A stretch of DNA of 64,000 nt, from the NCBI RefSeq assembly GCF_016735585.2, contig NZ_JAERSE020000006.1:62001-126000 (forward strand). Direction: 5' to 3'. Source of the stretch: Chryseobacterium tagetis (lineage in GTDB: Bacteria; Bacteroidota; Bacteroidia; Flavobacteriales; Weeksellaceae). Positions 1-9,358 of this stretch are shown one piece after another. Position numbers and translations under genes: made by a program. The notes beneath the pieces were generated by a model that did no database searches, had not been told where the DNA came from, and saw only the letters and a list, made by a program, of their open reading frames with translations. Each line of letters starts with the position of its first letter. Position 1 is the stretch's first letter.

Positions 1-63
1 GTTGCTAAAATATTATCTAAGTTTCCAGGATTTGGCTTAATATATAAAATAAACAAAATTTAA
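1..63 (+). CDS. C-terminal 20 aa of an unidentified upstream gene (partial)
   Basis: Frame 1 is open from the first base and ends in TAA at 61-63, giving a 20-residue tail ending in YKINKI. It lies 66 bp upstream of the cupin gene on the same strand, so it is probably the last part of another gene of the glycan locus. Too little is present to identify the family, and chance openness over 20 codons cannot be excluded. Confidence 0.4.
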   Translation, partial: VAKILSKFPGFGLIYKINKI

Positions 64-129
64 TATCAATTTTAGTTTTGAAAAAGTATTTTGAGTACTT
101 TCGCTAAAATTTTTTTTATAACCAGAATT

Positions 130-474
130 ATGTTAGAAATTGGAGAAAGACCTTGGGGAAAATATTATGTTTTAGCAGATGAACTAAATTATAAGCTAAA
201 ACGAATTGAGGTAAATCCCGGACAAAAATTATCTTACCAATATCATCACAAAAGACAAGAACAATGGACTATTATTGAAGGTAATGCAATAGTAGTTTTA
301 GATGATAACGAAATTGAATTGGCGTATGGAGAGAGTATTTTTATTCCTCTTGGAGCAAAGCACAGAATGATGAATCTTTCTGATAAGCCTGTTGTATTCA
401 TTGAAGTACAAACAGGAACTTATTTTGGTGAAGATGATATTGTGAGAATAGAGGATGACTATGACAGAAAGTAA
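130..474 (+). CDS. Cupin-type phosphomannose isomerase-like protein (type II PMI C-terminal domain)
   Basis: A stand-alone small cupin of about 114 aa resembling the C-terminal isomerase domain of bifunctional mannose-1-phosphate guanylyltransferase/phosphomannose isomerases. Visible features are the WGKYYVL opening, a YQYHHKRQEQW segment carrying the metal-binding histidines and glutamate of cupin motif 1, and a later GAKHRM motif with the second-motif histidine. It probably acts on a hexose phosphate or nucleotide-sugar precursor for the neighbouring glycan genes. A TTG at 91 would add 13 residues, but the ATG at 130 opens directly into the conserved domain and is preferred. A TAGTTTTG element at 73-80 could be its -7 box, though no upstream TTG box is visible. 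Six bp separate it from the next gene. Confidence 0.8.
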   Translation: MLEIGERPWGKYYVLADELNYKLKRIEVNPGQKLSYQYHHKRQEQWTIIEGNAIVVLDDNEIELAYGESIFIPLGAKHRMMNLSDKPVVFIEVQTGTYFGEDDIVRIEDDYDRK

Positions 475-480
475 GGCATA

Positions 481-1749
481 ATGAACATGGTAAGAATGTC
501 TCATTATGTGGGTAAGCTAAAACCCTTACTGTTTGTGCTTATTATTTTTATGAATTCTAATTCTTGCTCACAACAAGAAGAAAATTTAGTAGCCGAAAAT
601 ATACCCGCCATATCTGATAATAATGTTGAATACGGAGGGGTTGTAAATTATCTAACAGATATTGGAACTCTCAATATTAATGTAGCAGCAAATGGAAATT
701 ATCCGGGAATAAATGATCCTGCATTTGTAAAAGATATTAATACACCTAATTTTGCATATTGTCATCCTGATGTACAATATTTTTCAAATGGTTTCAATGG
801 ATATAAATATTGGATGATATTTACTCCTTTCCTTGGGGTGATAGGGAATGTTCGTGAGTCTGAAAGATATGAAAATCCAACTATCGCTGTATCTAATGAT
901 GGAATAAACTGGAGTAATCCTAGTGGTGTTGCAACACCATTGCAAAGAGCACCATCAATGAATGAAGCTTTTCCTGAAAAAGAAGGAGCTGCTAAATATG
1001 CTTTTTGGTCAGATGTTGATTGGACTTTTGAAAATGGTAAATTTTCGTTATATTATAGAGGAAGTTTTATAAAGGGTAGTGCATTGAAGAACAGAGGTGC
1101 TAAAAGCCCTAATAATGTTGAAAAATTAAAATATAATGCTCAACGAACTATCGTAAGGCAGACTTCAAAAGACGGAGTACATTGGACACCGTTAGAAGCT
1201 GCTTATACCAGCAATCCTCCTTATTCTCCTAAAAATAATCATATTCTTTCACCTAGTATTGTTTATAATGGTAGTGAGTATGTAAGTTTTGAGGTCGAAA
1301 ATAATATCAGTCCAAATTTTCCAGGAAATGATCCGTCATATATTATTCAAAGAACATCTAAGAACGGACTGGACTTTTCGAATTTTAAGCAAAGTAAGGT
1401 TGTTAATTTTATTAATAAACCTTGGACTAAAGTAAATTCGGAATATGCTCCATGGCATATACAGGCAACTTATGTAGACGGATATTATTTTTTATGTATT
1501 GCTGCTGGTGAAGTTAAAAAATATACTTCAGAAATGCTTTATCTTGCTTATTCTAAAGATGGTCTTAACTTTAAGGTTTTATCTAAGCCATTTGTAGAAC
1601 AAAATACATACAGGTCTTGTTTTTTTCCAATGAATGTAAATAGTGAAACCATTGATTTCGGAGCTATTATTGCTTATAAATCTGGAGTATTTAAATATAG
1701 AGAATTCCAGCTTAATAAGAAAAAGCTTGATGCATGTCTTTCTAAATAA
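481..1749 (+). CDS. Secreted lipoprotein with Asp-box-like repeats, predicted beta-propeller
   Basis: 422 aa with an N-terminal hydrophobic segment (about 15-27) ending at Cys29 and followed by SQQEEN. This fits a signal-peptidase-II lipoprotein, and the acidic run after Cys resembles Bacteroidota surface-export signals. At least four segments match the pattern S-x-D/N-G-x-x-W/F: SNDGINW, SKDGVHW, SKNGLDF and SKDGLNF. These Asp-box-like turns occur in sialidase- and GH43-type propellers, so a glycan-binding or glycan-cleaving propeller is inferred. I see no catalytic set I can assign. ATGs at 487 and 496 are alternative starts. It probably forms an operon with the cupin gene 6 bp upstream and ends at a strong shared terminator. 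Confidence 0.7.
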   Translation: MNMVRMSHYVGKLKPLLFVLIIFMNSNSCSQQEENLVAENIPAISDNNVEYGGVVNYLTDIGTLNINVAANGNYPGINDPAFVKDINTPNFAYCHPDVQYFSNGFNGYKYWMIFTPFLGVIGNVRESERYENPTIAVSNDGINWSNPSGVATPLQRAPSMNEAFPEKEGAAKYAFWSDVDWTFENGKFSLYYRGSFIKGSALKNRGAKSPNNVEKLKYNAQRTIVRQTSKDGVHWTPLEAAYTSNPPYSPKNNHILSPSIVYNGSEYVSFEVENNISPNFPGNDPSYIIQRTSKNGLDFSNFKQSKVVNFINKPWTKVNSEYAPWHIQATYVDGYYFLCIAAGEVKKYTSEMLYLAYSKDGLNFKVLSKPFVEQNTYRSCFFPMNVNSETIDFGAIIAYKSGVFKYREFQLNKKKLDACLSK

Positions 1750-1781
1750 TTATTCGGAAAAATATTAAAGCATAATGCTTT

Positions 1782-1815
1782 AAAAAAGACACAATAATAT
1801 TATTGTGTCTTTTTT
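1782..1815. terminator. Bidirectional intrinsic terminator between convergent genes
   Basis: A perfect 34-bp palindrome centred at 1798/1799 has AGACACAATAA arms flanked by A6 on the left and T6 on the right, so it works in both directions. It separates the + strand lipoprotein gene (stop at 1749) from the - strand glycosyltransferase operon (stop at 1819-1821). Confidence 0.9.
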
Positions 1816-1818
1816 GAT

Positions 1819-2643
1819 TTATCTGAAAAACTTGAAACGTTTTTTTTCTTCCTTTTTATTCCAGTTTGATTGTAAAACAACGCCAAAATAATTTTCTTCT
1901 AGTGATTCTAATGTAAATTTTTGTTTAAGAAAATCAGTATACTGTTTTTTGTAATGAAAAACTTTAAAAAGTGGCTCGGCCGGATAGATAGGAATGATAT
2001 TATTTTTTAGCAGCCATTCTCCATACCAAGTAAATTCACTTGGCCTTTCTTCAAAACAAGATTTAAAAGTAAGATTATTATCTCTTAGATAATTTTCTTC
2101 AAATGACTGCCAAACTTTTGTAGACCAAATAACAGGAGAAGGACCGAAATCATATATTTTTCCTTTTCTCTCGAGTTTATCCATAATATATTTTCGGTCG
2201 TTTAAAAACTCATCTTTAGGGTTAAATCCTATTTCCTTGATGTTATTATTGCTCCAGCCAAACAATTCTTTCTGCTCATGAATTACAGTATAAGGGATTT
2301 CATCAGAATACATAAAATCATAAAAATAAAAATCTTTTATAAAATAACTGTCAGAATCTATACATACATAATTCTCACAGATGTTCAGTTTATGTAATTG
2401 CGATTTTATAATTTGTTGATAAATCCATTTGTTTTCTACCGTGCATGTGTAGATATGGCTGTCTTTTATTAGCTTAAAATTCCTTTCTTTGAATTCATTA
2501 TCAAATAAAACAAAATCCTCATCATTTACGGAAACCACCAATGGCAGGTTATCTTTATTGTGCTTTATAATTGAACCAAGTAATTTTTTAAAAACAATTA
2601 AATCATTTTTATAAGTTTTTATAAATAGTACAATTTTTTCCAT
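1819..2643 (-). CDS. DUF6492-like putative glycosyltransferase
   Basis: 274 aa. The N-terminus (VLFIKTYKNDLIVFKKLL) is typical of GT-A-like proteins that start with a strand and nucleotide-binding loop, and a CIDSDSYF motif supplies a DxD-like metal site around residue 95. The overall pattern resembles DUF6492 proteins found in polysaccharide loci, but the sugar and acceptor are not readable. Its start overlaps the stop of the upstream GT2 gene by 1 bp, so it is the last gene of the seven-gene - strand operon and would be translationally coupled. Confidence 0.6.
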   Translation of the reverse strand: MEKIVLFIKTYKNDLIVFKKLLGSIIKHNKDNLPLVVSVNDEDFVLFDNEFKERNFKLIKDSHIYTCTVENKWIYQQIIKSQLHKLNICENYVCIDSDSYFIKDFYFYDFMYSDEIPYTVIHEQKELFGWSNNNIKEIGFNPKDEFLNDRKYIMDKLERKGKIYDFGPSPVIWSTKVWQSFEENYLRDNNLTFKSCFEERPSEFTWYGEWLLKNNIIPIYPAEPLFKVFHYKKQYTDFLKQKFTLESLEENYFGVVLQSNWNKKEEKKRFKFFR

Positions 2644-3506
2644 TATAGCTTCGAATTAAGTCCCCAATATATTCCTTTAAGATAAGCTTTTGCCAGTGAA
2701 AAATTATTTTTTTTAAAGGCTTTTTTAGCCAGCTTCAAACGTTCTTTTATAACGAATTTTACATTACCATTATACATTCTGCAAACCCAAATTCGGTTTC
2801 TGGTCATATAATATTCATAGAAACTACCTTTATTACTTGCAAGATTATAAGCTTCACATTGAGTATTGACTGCTATTTTCCATTTTGTATTGTTCATAAG
2901 ACGAAGGCACCATTCAGATTCTTCATAATACATGAAAAATTTTTCATTCATAAATCCTGCCTCGCTCAGAATTTCTTTTCTGAACATAAGAGCACTTCCA
3001 TCTACATATTTAATATCGTAATTATAATCGGATATTTTTATATCTTTTTTGTTTTGCTCACCATTAGCATGACCTCCCATAAAACCTTTCTCCGGAAATA
3101 ATAACCCACCATCTGAGAATATTTTATTACGTTCATTTCTATAACAGATTCGAGGTCCTATTATTCCGATATTTGAAAATTCCTTTAAACCTTTATATAA
3201 CTGCTGGATGGATGCCAAGGATATTTCTATGTCGGGATTTAATAAAAGAAAATAATTTTTACCTTCTTCAATTGCTTTATTTATGGCAAGATTATTTCCG
3301 TAAGCGTAGCCTCCATTATGATTACTCAGTATATAATTAATTTGCTTTTCATCTCCAAATTTTTCAATCTTGTCTCTGTCTTTTGAATTGTTATCTACTA
3401 CATAAATAGATTTTTGAGAGATACCCTCGTTTAATAAAGAGTTAACCTCTCTGCTGGTATCTTCATAAGAGTTATAATTCAGTATAATAATTGCAAGATC
3501 ATTCAT
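2643..3506 (-). CDS. GT2 glycosyltransferase (rhamnosyltransferase-like)
   Basis: About 287 aa. A GT-A fold family 2 enzyme: the N-terminal LAIIILNYNSYEDT nucleotide-binding strand, VDNNSKD, LLNPDIEI in the metal-site position, DGSALMFRKEIL and YYEESEWCLR acceptor-side motifs are all typical of WbbL/RfbF-like transferases. The ATG at 3506 shares one base with the stop of the preceding gene (TAATG) and begins exactly at the conserved MNDLAIIILNY. A start at 3527 would add seven residues and is less likely. Cytoplasmic, probably adding one residue to a lipid-linked glycan. Confidence 0.85.
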   Translation of the reverse strand: MNDLAIIILNYNSYEDTSREVNSLLNEGISQKSIYVVDNNSKDRDKIEKFGDEKQINYILSNHNGGYAYGNNLAINKAIEEGKNYFLLLNPDIEISLASIQQLYKGLKEFSNIGIIGPRICYRNERNKIFSDGGLLFPEKGFMGGHANGEQNKKDIKISDYNYDIKYVDGSALMFRKEILSEAGFMNEKFFMYYEESEWCLRLMNNTKWKIAVNTQCEAYNLASNKGSFYEYYMTRNRIWVCRMYNGNVKFVIKERLKLAKKAFKKNNFSLAKAYLKGIYWGLNSKL

Positions 3507-4645
3507 TAATGTAAAATTTTTTCCCATTTTCCCATTGCGTTTTCCTCAGAAAAACTACTTTTAAAATATTTTTCGGCCTGGTCTTTTATATTTTGATAAT
3601 GTAATTCGTTTTGTAGCAAGGATAATATATTATCTTTAAAAAGCTCAGGCTGATTGGCTGTCAAACATCCATTTAAAGTCTTTGATGAAAAACCATCTAT
3701 AGCACGTTCTGTTCCTACAACGGGTAATCCATAAGATAACGCTTCTATTACCTTTATTTTGATACCGGTACCTTCAAGCATCGGGCAGATTGCAATTTTT
3801 GACAGGTGATAATATTCTTCTAAACTTTCTGAAAATTCAACAAGTTCTACATTTTCTTTTTTTTCCACATGCTTACAGATTCTCCCGATTATTATAATAT
3901 TAATGTGTTTTGGAAGTAATGGATATACATAATCAAAAAACCATTGAATTGATTTTATATTAAATATATTTTCAGAACCGACAAAAATTAAATCATATTT
4001 TTTATTGAGGTTGTTTTTTTCAAAATGTGGTGGGAAAGAAGGAGGAATATTAGTTACTTTTTCTCCTAAAAATCTTTTAAAAACAAGATGCTCATCTTCT
4101 GAAATGGTTATTATATTGTCAAATTTTTCAAGATTACGTATTTCTTCACTAAAGCGCTTGCCAATATCTAATGATTTATTTTTATAAAACTCATTCAAAG
4201 TAATCCAATCATGTGTATCAATGATTTTTGTGATATTTTTCATAGAGCTATCATCAATTAATCCCGTCCAGAATTCATAATTAATGATAATAATATCGTA
4301 ATGTTTTGATTTAAAAATATTTTTAAACTCTTTCTTTATAAAATCTGTTAATGAATTATTATTTGGATTAGGCTTTTCGTAGAACTTTGATATTTTATAT
4401 TTCCAATAATCTGCTGTAGTTTTTATTTTTGGTGGCTTTTGTTTAATTAAAAATAAATTATCTACAATATTCTTATCAATTTTGGTGGTGTCATTTAAAT
4501 GTTTGTAAACTTCGTCAACTCCAATCAAATCAATAGTATACCCTAATTTTTTTAAAATAGTAAGTGTCGTTTTTGCTCTCGTTGTATTTCCTGCTCTGTT
4601 CGAGAACGGATTTTCAGGAAAAAAAAATAGAATTCTTTTTGTCAT
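3506..4645 (-). CDS. GT4-type glycosyltransferase
   Basis: 379 aa with a GT-B fold layout. The N-terminal half has RILFFFPENPFSNRAGNTTRAK. The C-terminal half has a GTGIKIKVIEALSYGLPVVGT stretch that forms the nucleotide-sugar-binding E-x7-E-like region. The ILFFFPENPFSNRAG opening is a form often seen in Bacteroidota cell-surface glycan clusters. It overlaps its neighbours by one base on both sides and is the fifth gene of the - strand operon. Substrate unknown. Confidence 0.8.
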   Translation of the reverse strand: MTKRILFFFPENPFSNRAGNTTRAKTTLTILKKLGYTIDLIGVDEVYKHLNDTTKIDKNIVDNLFLIKQKPPKIKTTADYWKYKISKFYEKPNPNNNSLTDFIKKEFKNIFKSKHYDIIIINYEFWTGLIDDSSMKNITKIIDTHDWITLNEFYKNKSLDIGKRFSEEIRNLEKFDNIITISEDEHLVFKRFLGEKVTNIPPSFPPHFEKNNLNKKYDLIFVGSENIFNIKSIQWFFDYVYPLLPKHINIIIIGRICKHVEKKENVELVEFSESLEEYYHLSKIAICPMLEGTGIKIKVIEALSYGLPVVGTERAIDGFSSKTLNGCLTANQPELFKDNILSLLQNELHYQNIKDQAEKYFKSSFSEENAMGKWEKILH

Positions 4646-5889
4646 TACAAAGATTTAATAGCTGAATTGAACTTGTTGATTATAGTATTCCATGAATAAT
4701 TTTTTAGAACATATTCTCTTGCTTTATTTCCTTCCAGGATCAAATTGTTCTGGTTTTGATTAATGTAAAAAATAAGTGCCTGAGAAAATTCAGTAATATC
4801 GGTAAAGCTTTTTCCGCTTTCGCTTTTTTTTATATGAGAATACAAAACCTGACAATTTTTATTTACAATTACAGGGATTTTTAACAACATTGCTTCTAAT
4901 GTTATTAAGGAAAGGCTTTCATAAAAAGACGGCATTATAAGGGCAGAAGCATTTGTAAGCAAAATATTCTTAAGACTTTCATCTACAAATCCGGTTAGAA
5001 TAATATCTTCTCCCGAGGTTATTTTTTCATCCAAAGAATTTTTACCAACCAAGACCAATTTTATATCTTTATATTCAGGGTGTGTCTTTTTAAAATGATT
5101 AAAATATTCGATCATCATGACGCAGCCTTTGTCTTCAACAATTCTTCCTACATATATAAAATATTTTTTTGAATGGAGGTTTTCCGGTAATGTACCCATT
5201 GTAAGATTATAATCATCAAAACCTATTCCTGCAATTTCTGACTTTGTTCTTTTTGTCTGCGGGTAAACTCTTTCTACTAGATCTTTTTCAATCTGAGTAT
5301 TATAGATGATGCATTTTGCTGAAGAAAATAAGTGTGCATATCCATCCAGATAAAATTGAGGCTCGTCGTGTGCAGTTGGAATGAGAATGCTTTTTTCAGC
5401 AACTTCCTGAATACCAATATTGGCAGGATAATACAAATAAGTGAAGAAAATAAAAGCTTTATAATCTCTTTTCTTGTCTTTTATAAAATTAATTAAATCA
5501 CTGGAAAAAGGACCCTGTACTTCTAACCATTCATTAAAATTAAAAGCTTTTTGACTCTGTTTTCTTCTGTAATATAAATAAGGAAAATTAAAAATATGTA
5601 ATTTTCTGTTTTTATATTTATAAAGCTCATAAAGGCTTCTTTTTAGCTGATTGAATTTATTGAGATCTTTTTTTAAATTTTTAAATCTTCGTACCTTAAT
5701 ATTATTGATAACTTCTGTCCCCCCAGAATAATGATTATCCCAGGATTCATGATCTATTGCACAAGTTGTAATAACTTCAACATCATAAATGGTTGACAAT
5801 TTTTCTGCTAATAATCGGGCATGGAGCTCTGCGCCTCCGTTGATTTCCAAACCGTATCTTTGGACAACTATAGCAATCTTGTCTCTCAT
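4645..5889 (-). CDS. GT4 glycosyltransferase
   Basis: 414 aa GT-B enzyme. The N-terminus has IAIVVQRYGLEINGGAELHARLLAEKL, the glycine-rich acceptor-side loop of family 4. The C-terminal domain has YVGRIVEDKG, LVLVGKNS and MPSFYESLSLITLEAM, the diagnostic E-x7-E donor site. It starts at ATG 5889, 49 bp after the preceding operon gene, and overlaps the next gene by one base. Expected to be cytoplasmic or membrane-associated, transferring from a nucleotide sugar. The particular sugar cannot be deduced. Confidence 0.87.
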   Translation of the reverse strand: MRDKIAIVVQRYGLEINGGAELHARLLAEKLSTIYDVEVITTCAIDHESWDNHYSGGTEVINNIKVRRFKNLKKDLNKFNQLKRSLYELYKYKNRKLHIFNFPYLYYRRKQSQKAFNFNEWLEVQGPFSSDLINFIKDKKRDYKAFIFFTYLYYPANIGIQEVAEKSILIPTAHDEPQFYLDGYAHLFSSAKCIIYNTQIEKDLVERVYPQTKRTKSEIAGIGFDDYNLTMGTLPENLHSKKYFIYVGRIVEDKGCVMMIEYFNHFKKTHPEYKDIKLVLVGKNSLDEKITSGEDIILTGFVDESLKNILLTNASALIMPSFYESLSLITLEAMLLKIPVIVNKNCQVLYSHIKKSESGKSFTDITEFSQALIFYINQNQNNLILEGNKAREYVLKNYSWNTIINKFNSAIKSL

Positions 5890-5938
5890 ATGAATAGTAT
5901 GATTAATTGATTATGAGTTTTTATATGGATTTAGTAAA

Positions 5939-7177
5939 CTACTTTTTCCCTTTTATCTTCTTGAAAAAAACATTTATTTTTTTCCTAGTTTTATTATAGA
6001 ATGTTCTTTCAAGATAATTTACTCTTTTTGTAAGTCTGTCAATTTCAGATAAATGAAAAACATTATCAATACTATTTCCAGAATTTTCTTTTTTATCAAA
6101 CTGATAGATAAATGATAATCTTATTTTAAACAAATTTCCAATTGACTCGATTGAGAAATTGTCTCGAATTTGAATTTCTGCGTTATTTTTTATTTTATTT
6201 AAAGTTTCTAAATTATATTTGATATATTTCAGTTTTTCAACAGCATCATCAATATCCGGTCTTGCCAAAGTAAGGCCTTCTGCAATTAATCCTTTAGTGT
6301 TGGTCGTTTTGATAAAATCATATTGAATAAGGAAGCTATTATTCACATTCATAAAATCTAAGTTTCCAGAGTAGCCTGTTCCGATAACGATTTTTCCATA
6401 TGACATTGCTTCTGCCATAGTCAGTCCAAAACCTTCAGAGCCATGAAGAGAAATGAGAACATCCGACTTCTGAATTAGTGAATGTAATTTTTCTTTAGAA
6501 AAATGTTCATTGATAAGAATAATATTAGAGATACTTGAATATTTTTCCAATGCTTTTTGAGCATCTTTACTTCGGTCGAGATTGTGGGTCTTTATAATTA
6601 AAATAGACTCCGGATCGTCATTGAAAACTTTAATAAAAGATTCAATAGTTGCTTCCGGATTCTTTCGGATTGTTGTACTTAGGGAATCAAAAATCGTAAC
6701 ATAAACCTTTGAATTAGGTTTAATATTATATTCACTAAAATCAAATTCGTCAGAAAAAGCTAGTTTCTGAATTGGATGAGAAAATCTAATTACAGGAATA
6801 CCTGTATATTTTGTGAAAATATTCACACAAAAATCACTCGGAACCCATAATTCATCAAAAATATTTAAAAACTCAACTGTTTTGTCCGATACTTCAGGAA
6901 ACTCCCAAGCCCAATAAACGATATTATAGTGACCGGCAAGCTTGATATCTTGATTTTTTGAAAAAAACTCATGAGTAACATTGCTGTTGATATGAAAAAT
7001 ATTAATGAAAGATTCCGGATCTGTTTCATTTTCTATTTTTTCAAGCGTATCACTTGAATAGTTTATTCTGTTTACTCTAATACCGGCTCTTTCCATAGCT
7101 ATAGCATTCAGACGTGTTGCTTCAGCTATCCCAAAATTTCCGTCAAAAAATCCATGGTAATTTATATTCAACTGCAT
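5939..7177 (-). CDS. GT4-like glycosyltransferase with basic C-terminal tail
   Basis: 412 aa. The opening NINYHGFFDGNFGIAEATRLN is characteristic of a GT-B subgroup in O-antigen and exopolysaccharide clusters. The donor-site region GSEGFGLTMAEAMSYGKIVIGTGYSGNLDFM is clear. The last ~40 residues (VNYLERTFYNKTRKKINVFF then KKIKGKK) look like a helical, strongly basic tail that may bind the membrane surface. It follows the 395-aa GT with a 3-bp gap, so it is in the same transcript. Confidence 0.83.
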   Translation of the reverse strand: MQLNINYHGFFDGNFGIAEATRLNAIAMERAGIRVNRINYSSDTLEKIENETDPESFINIFHINSNVTHEFFSKNQDIKLAGHYNIVYWAWEFPEVSDKTVEFLNIFDELWVPSDFCVNIFTKYTGIPVIRFSHPIQKLAFSDEFDFSEYNIKPNSKVYVTIFDSLSTTIRKNPEATIESFIKVFNDDPESILIIKTHNLDRSKDAQKALEKYSSISNIILINEHFSKEKLHSLIQKSDVLISLHGSEGFGLTMAEAMSYGKIVIGTGYSGNLDFMNVNNSFLIQYDFIKTTNTKGLIAEGLTLARPDIDDAVEKLKYIKYNLETLNKIKNNAEIQIRDNFSIESIGNLFKIRLSFIYQFDKKENSGNSIDNVFHLSEIDRLTKRVNYLERTFYNKTRKKINVFFKKIKGKK

Positions 7178-7180
7178 TTT

Positions 7181-8368
7181 TTACAATGTTTTAAGTTTTT
7201 CTTTTACTTCTTCAGGAGAAAAAGAACTTAGGCTGTTTATGGAATTTTGGCTTAATGTATTCCAAAGATCTTCATTATTATTTAGTTGAAGAATCGCTTC
7301 GGCGAACGATTTTTCATCATTTGCAATCAATACATTTTTTTTGTCAGTAAGTTTCATTCCTTCAGCTCCAATATCTGTTGTAATAACTGGAAAAAAATAT
7401 TCAAAAGCCTGACCTATTTTTCCTTTTACACCAGCTCCAAATCTAAGAGGAGCAACCATGATCTTAGAATTCATGAAATGTTCTTCTACGCTTTCTACAA
7501 AACCTAAAAATTTAAATTTAGGATATTGTTTTATATCTAACTTATCAGCAACGTTTCCAATTATACTTACCTCAAGTTGAGAATCTTCTTTCCAGACAAG
7601 AGGCATTATTTTATCATACAGAAATTTTACGGCATCAATATTAGGCTCATGAATAGATCCAATGAATATAATTCCTTTGCTTCTATTGAAATTTTTTCTT
7701 TCAGAGATATCAATTTTAGGATAATGTATATTAGAAATCGTAACGATTTTATTTTTATTAATATATTCACTCATTATTTCTTTTTCTTTATCAGAAATTG
7801 CAATAATGTAATCGAGTTGTGGGGCAACAACTGTTTCCAAACGATAGAAATGTTTATAATTTTTCTTTAAAGAAATTCGTGTAGGTTCTATCTGAATAGC
7901 TCTCTTAAATCTTAAAAAATGAATATCTACCATATCATAAATAAATTTACTCTCAGGTAAAATATTTTTCATTTTTTTATAAAAAACATCTAGTGATGTA
8001 GGGCCATTGAACCAAACATAATTAATATTATTAAAACCTCTGAGAAAATCATAAATGCTTTTGTATTTATTGTTTTCTACAAATATTATAATGCCATTTT
8101 CTTTATAGAATTTAACATAGTTATCGTCCTCAAAAATATTCTGAGAAAATATAATACAGTTATATCCTAAGTTTTTATAAATAATAATAATCTCCTTTAA
8201 TCTATTTGATCCGGAGTCTTTATCATGAGTAGGAAGTACTTTTGATGCAAATAGGATTGTCTTTTTAGATGAATCATATAGATCTATATTTACAATATCT
8301 TTTGTTTCAAGAATTTTTAATTTTTTCTTTCTTTCAAAATATTGTTTTATTTTTTTCTTTAATCCCAT
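7181..8368 (-). CDS. GT4-like glycosyltransferase
   Basis: 395 aa. After a short basic N-terminus comes KKTILFASKVLPTHDKDSGSNRLKEI, then a GFIGSIHEPN-like hinge (FIGSIHEPNIDAVKFL) and MVAPLRFGAGVKGKIGQAFEYF with VITTDIGAEG, which is the GT-B donor site of GT4 enzymes whose conserved acidic residue sits in a GxKGK context. It is separated from both neighbouring operon genes by 2-3 bp. Likely a glycan chain-extending enzyme; specificity unknown. Confidence 0.8.
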   Translation of the reverse strand: MGLKKKIKQYFERKKKLKILETKDIVNIDLYDSSKKTILFASKVLPTHDKDSGSNRLKEIIIIYKNLGYNCIIFSQNIFEDDNYVKFYKENGIIIFVENNKYKSIYDFLRGFNNINYVWFNGPTSLDVFYKKMKNILPESKFIYDMVDIHFLRFKRAIQIEPTRISLKKNYKHFYRLETVVAPQLDYIIAISDKEKEIMSEYINKNKIVTISNIHYPKIDISERKNFNRSKGIIFIGSIHEPNIDAVKFLYDKIMPLVWKEDSQLEVSIIGNVADKLDIKQYPKFKFLGFVESVEEHFMNSKIMVAPLRFGAGVKGKIGQAFEYFFPVITTDIGAEGMKLTDKKNVLIANDEKSFAEAILQLNNNEDLWNTLSQNSINSLSSFSPEEVKEKLKTL

Positions 8369-8370
8369 TA

Positions 8371-9354
8371 TTAGCTTTTATGATCTAGTTTAAAAACTGT
8401 ATTTACCCAATTGTCAAGAGTATATTTATAGTATATTTCTTGAGGAATACTTTGATATTCAGTTTCAAAAAATGATTTTTCGACATTGCTGAAATCATCA
8501 TTCAAAATTAATATATTATTTGGGTTATAAAAATCATAATTTTGTATGGTAAAATTGTCTGTAATAAATTTTTTTTCTAATGCCATTGCCTCAAAAATAC
8601 GGAAACTTAAACCCATTTGGTTATTTCGTTGGAGATCAAGAATGACTTTAGTGTTTTTATACAGCTTAGGCAAAGATTGCTGAGGAACATTTTTTGTTCT
8701 AAACGTAATAATGTCAATATTTTTCTTATCAACAATCTGGGCTATTTTCTTCTTCCAGCTTTTTTTTCCGGCAACTATGGTTCTGAAACAGATATTGAGA
8801 TCGTTGATTTTATTAATGAGCACATTGAGTCTTAATAATCTCTGAGTGTCATATGAAGTAATATAGAAAAGATCAAGTTTGGGATGCTGCTTCTTTGCAG
8901 AACAGAGTTCCAGATAATTATAATTGGTAATCTTATTAAACCCAAAATTGGCTACGTCTTCGTCATCAAAAGAAAAAACGGTATCAAAAAAATGTAGAAT
9001 ATGTGCAGCAGGGTTTCTCGACATACTGTCGTAGAGATAAGCAATATTCCTAGTTGCGTATTTTCTAATCTCTCGATGGACCCTTTCTTCAATAGCTTCA
9101 GGATTGATAACGAGAATCTGATCCTGTCTACCTATTTTCCGCAAAGATTCTATAATGAAATTTTGTCTTTTTCCATGTTTTAGATTTTTGCCTAAGAATA
9201 CTTTACTGAAGGTATTTTTTACTCTTGCTCCAAAATTTTTGTGAGTGAAAGCTCCAATGTTGATATGGTATGCTTCAATGCCTTTTTCTTTGAGCTTATT
9301 GACGATATGCTCGTCATAATGCCAAAAATCAAAACTAATCAAACAAATTTTCAT
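8371..9354 (-). CDS. CgeB/GT1-like glycosyltransferase, first gene of the - strand glycan operon
   Basis: 327 aa. The protein starts MKICLISFDFWHYDEHIVNKL and its C-terminal half contains TKVILDLQRNNQMGLSFRIFEAMALEKKFITDN, a pattern shared by CgeB-like and LPS-core glycosyltransferases of GT-B fold. It is the promoter-proximal gene of the seven-gene operon. A TATTTTTG -7 element ends 4 nt before its ATG, so the transcript may be nearly leaderless. The adjacent GT4 gene starting at 9417 is transcribed divergently from the same 62-bp spacer. Confidence 0.72.
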   Translation of the reverse strand: MKICLISFDFWHYDEHIVNKLKEKGIEAYHINIGAFTHKNFGARVKNTFSKVFLGKNLKHGKRQNFIIESLRKIGRQDQILVINPEAIEERVHREIRKYATRNIAYLYDSMSRNPAAHILHFFDTVFSFDDEDVANFGFNKITNYNYLELCSAKKQHPKLDLFYITSYDTQRLLRLNVLINKINDLNICFRTIVAGKKSWKKKIAQIVDKKNIDIITFRTKNVPQQSLPKLYKNTKVILDLQRNNQMGLSFRIFEAMALEKKFITDNFTIQNYDFYNPNNILILNDDFSNVEKSFFETEYQSIPQEIYYKYTLDNWVNTVFKLDHKS

Positions 9355-9358
9355 ATCG

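Noticed and set aside
2859..3101. 80-codon open frame on + within the GT2 gene
   Set aside because: Antisense to a conserved glycosyltransferase, no recognisable product.
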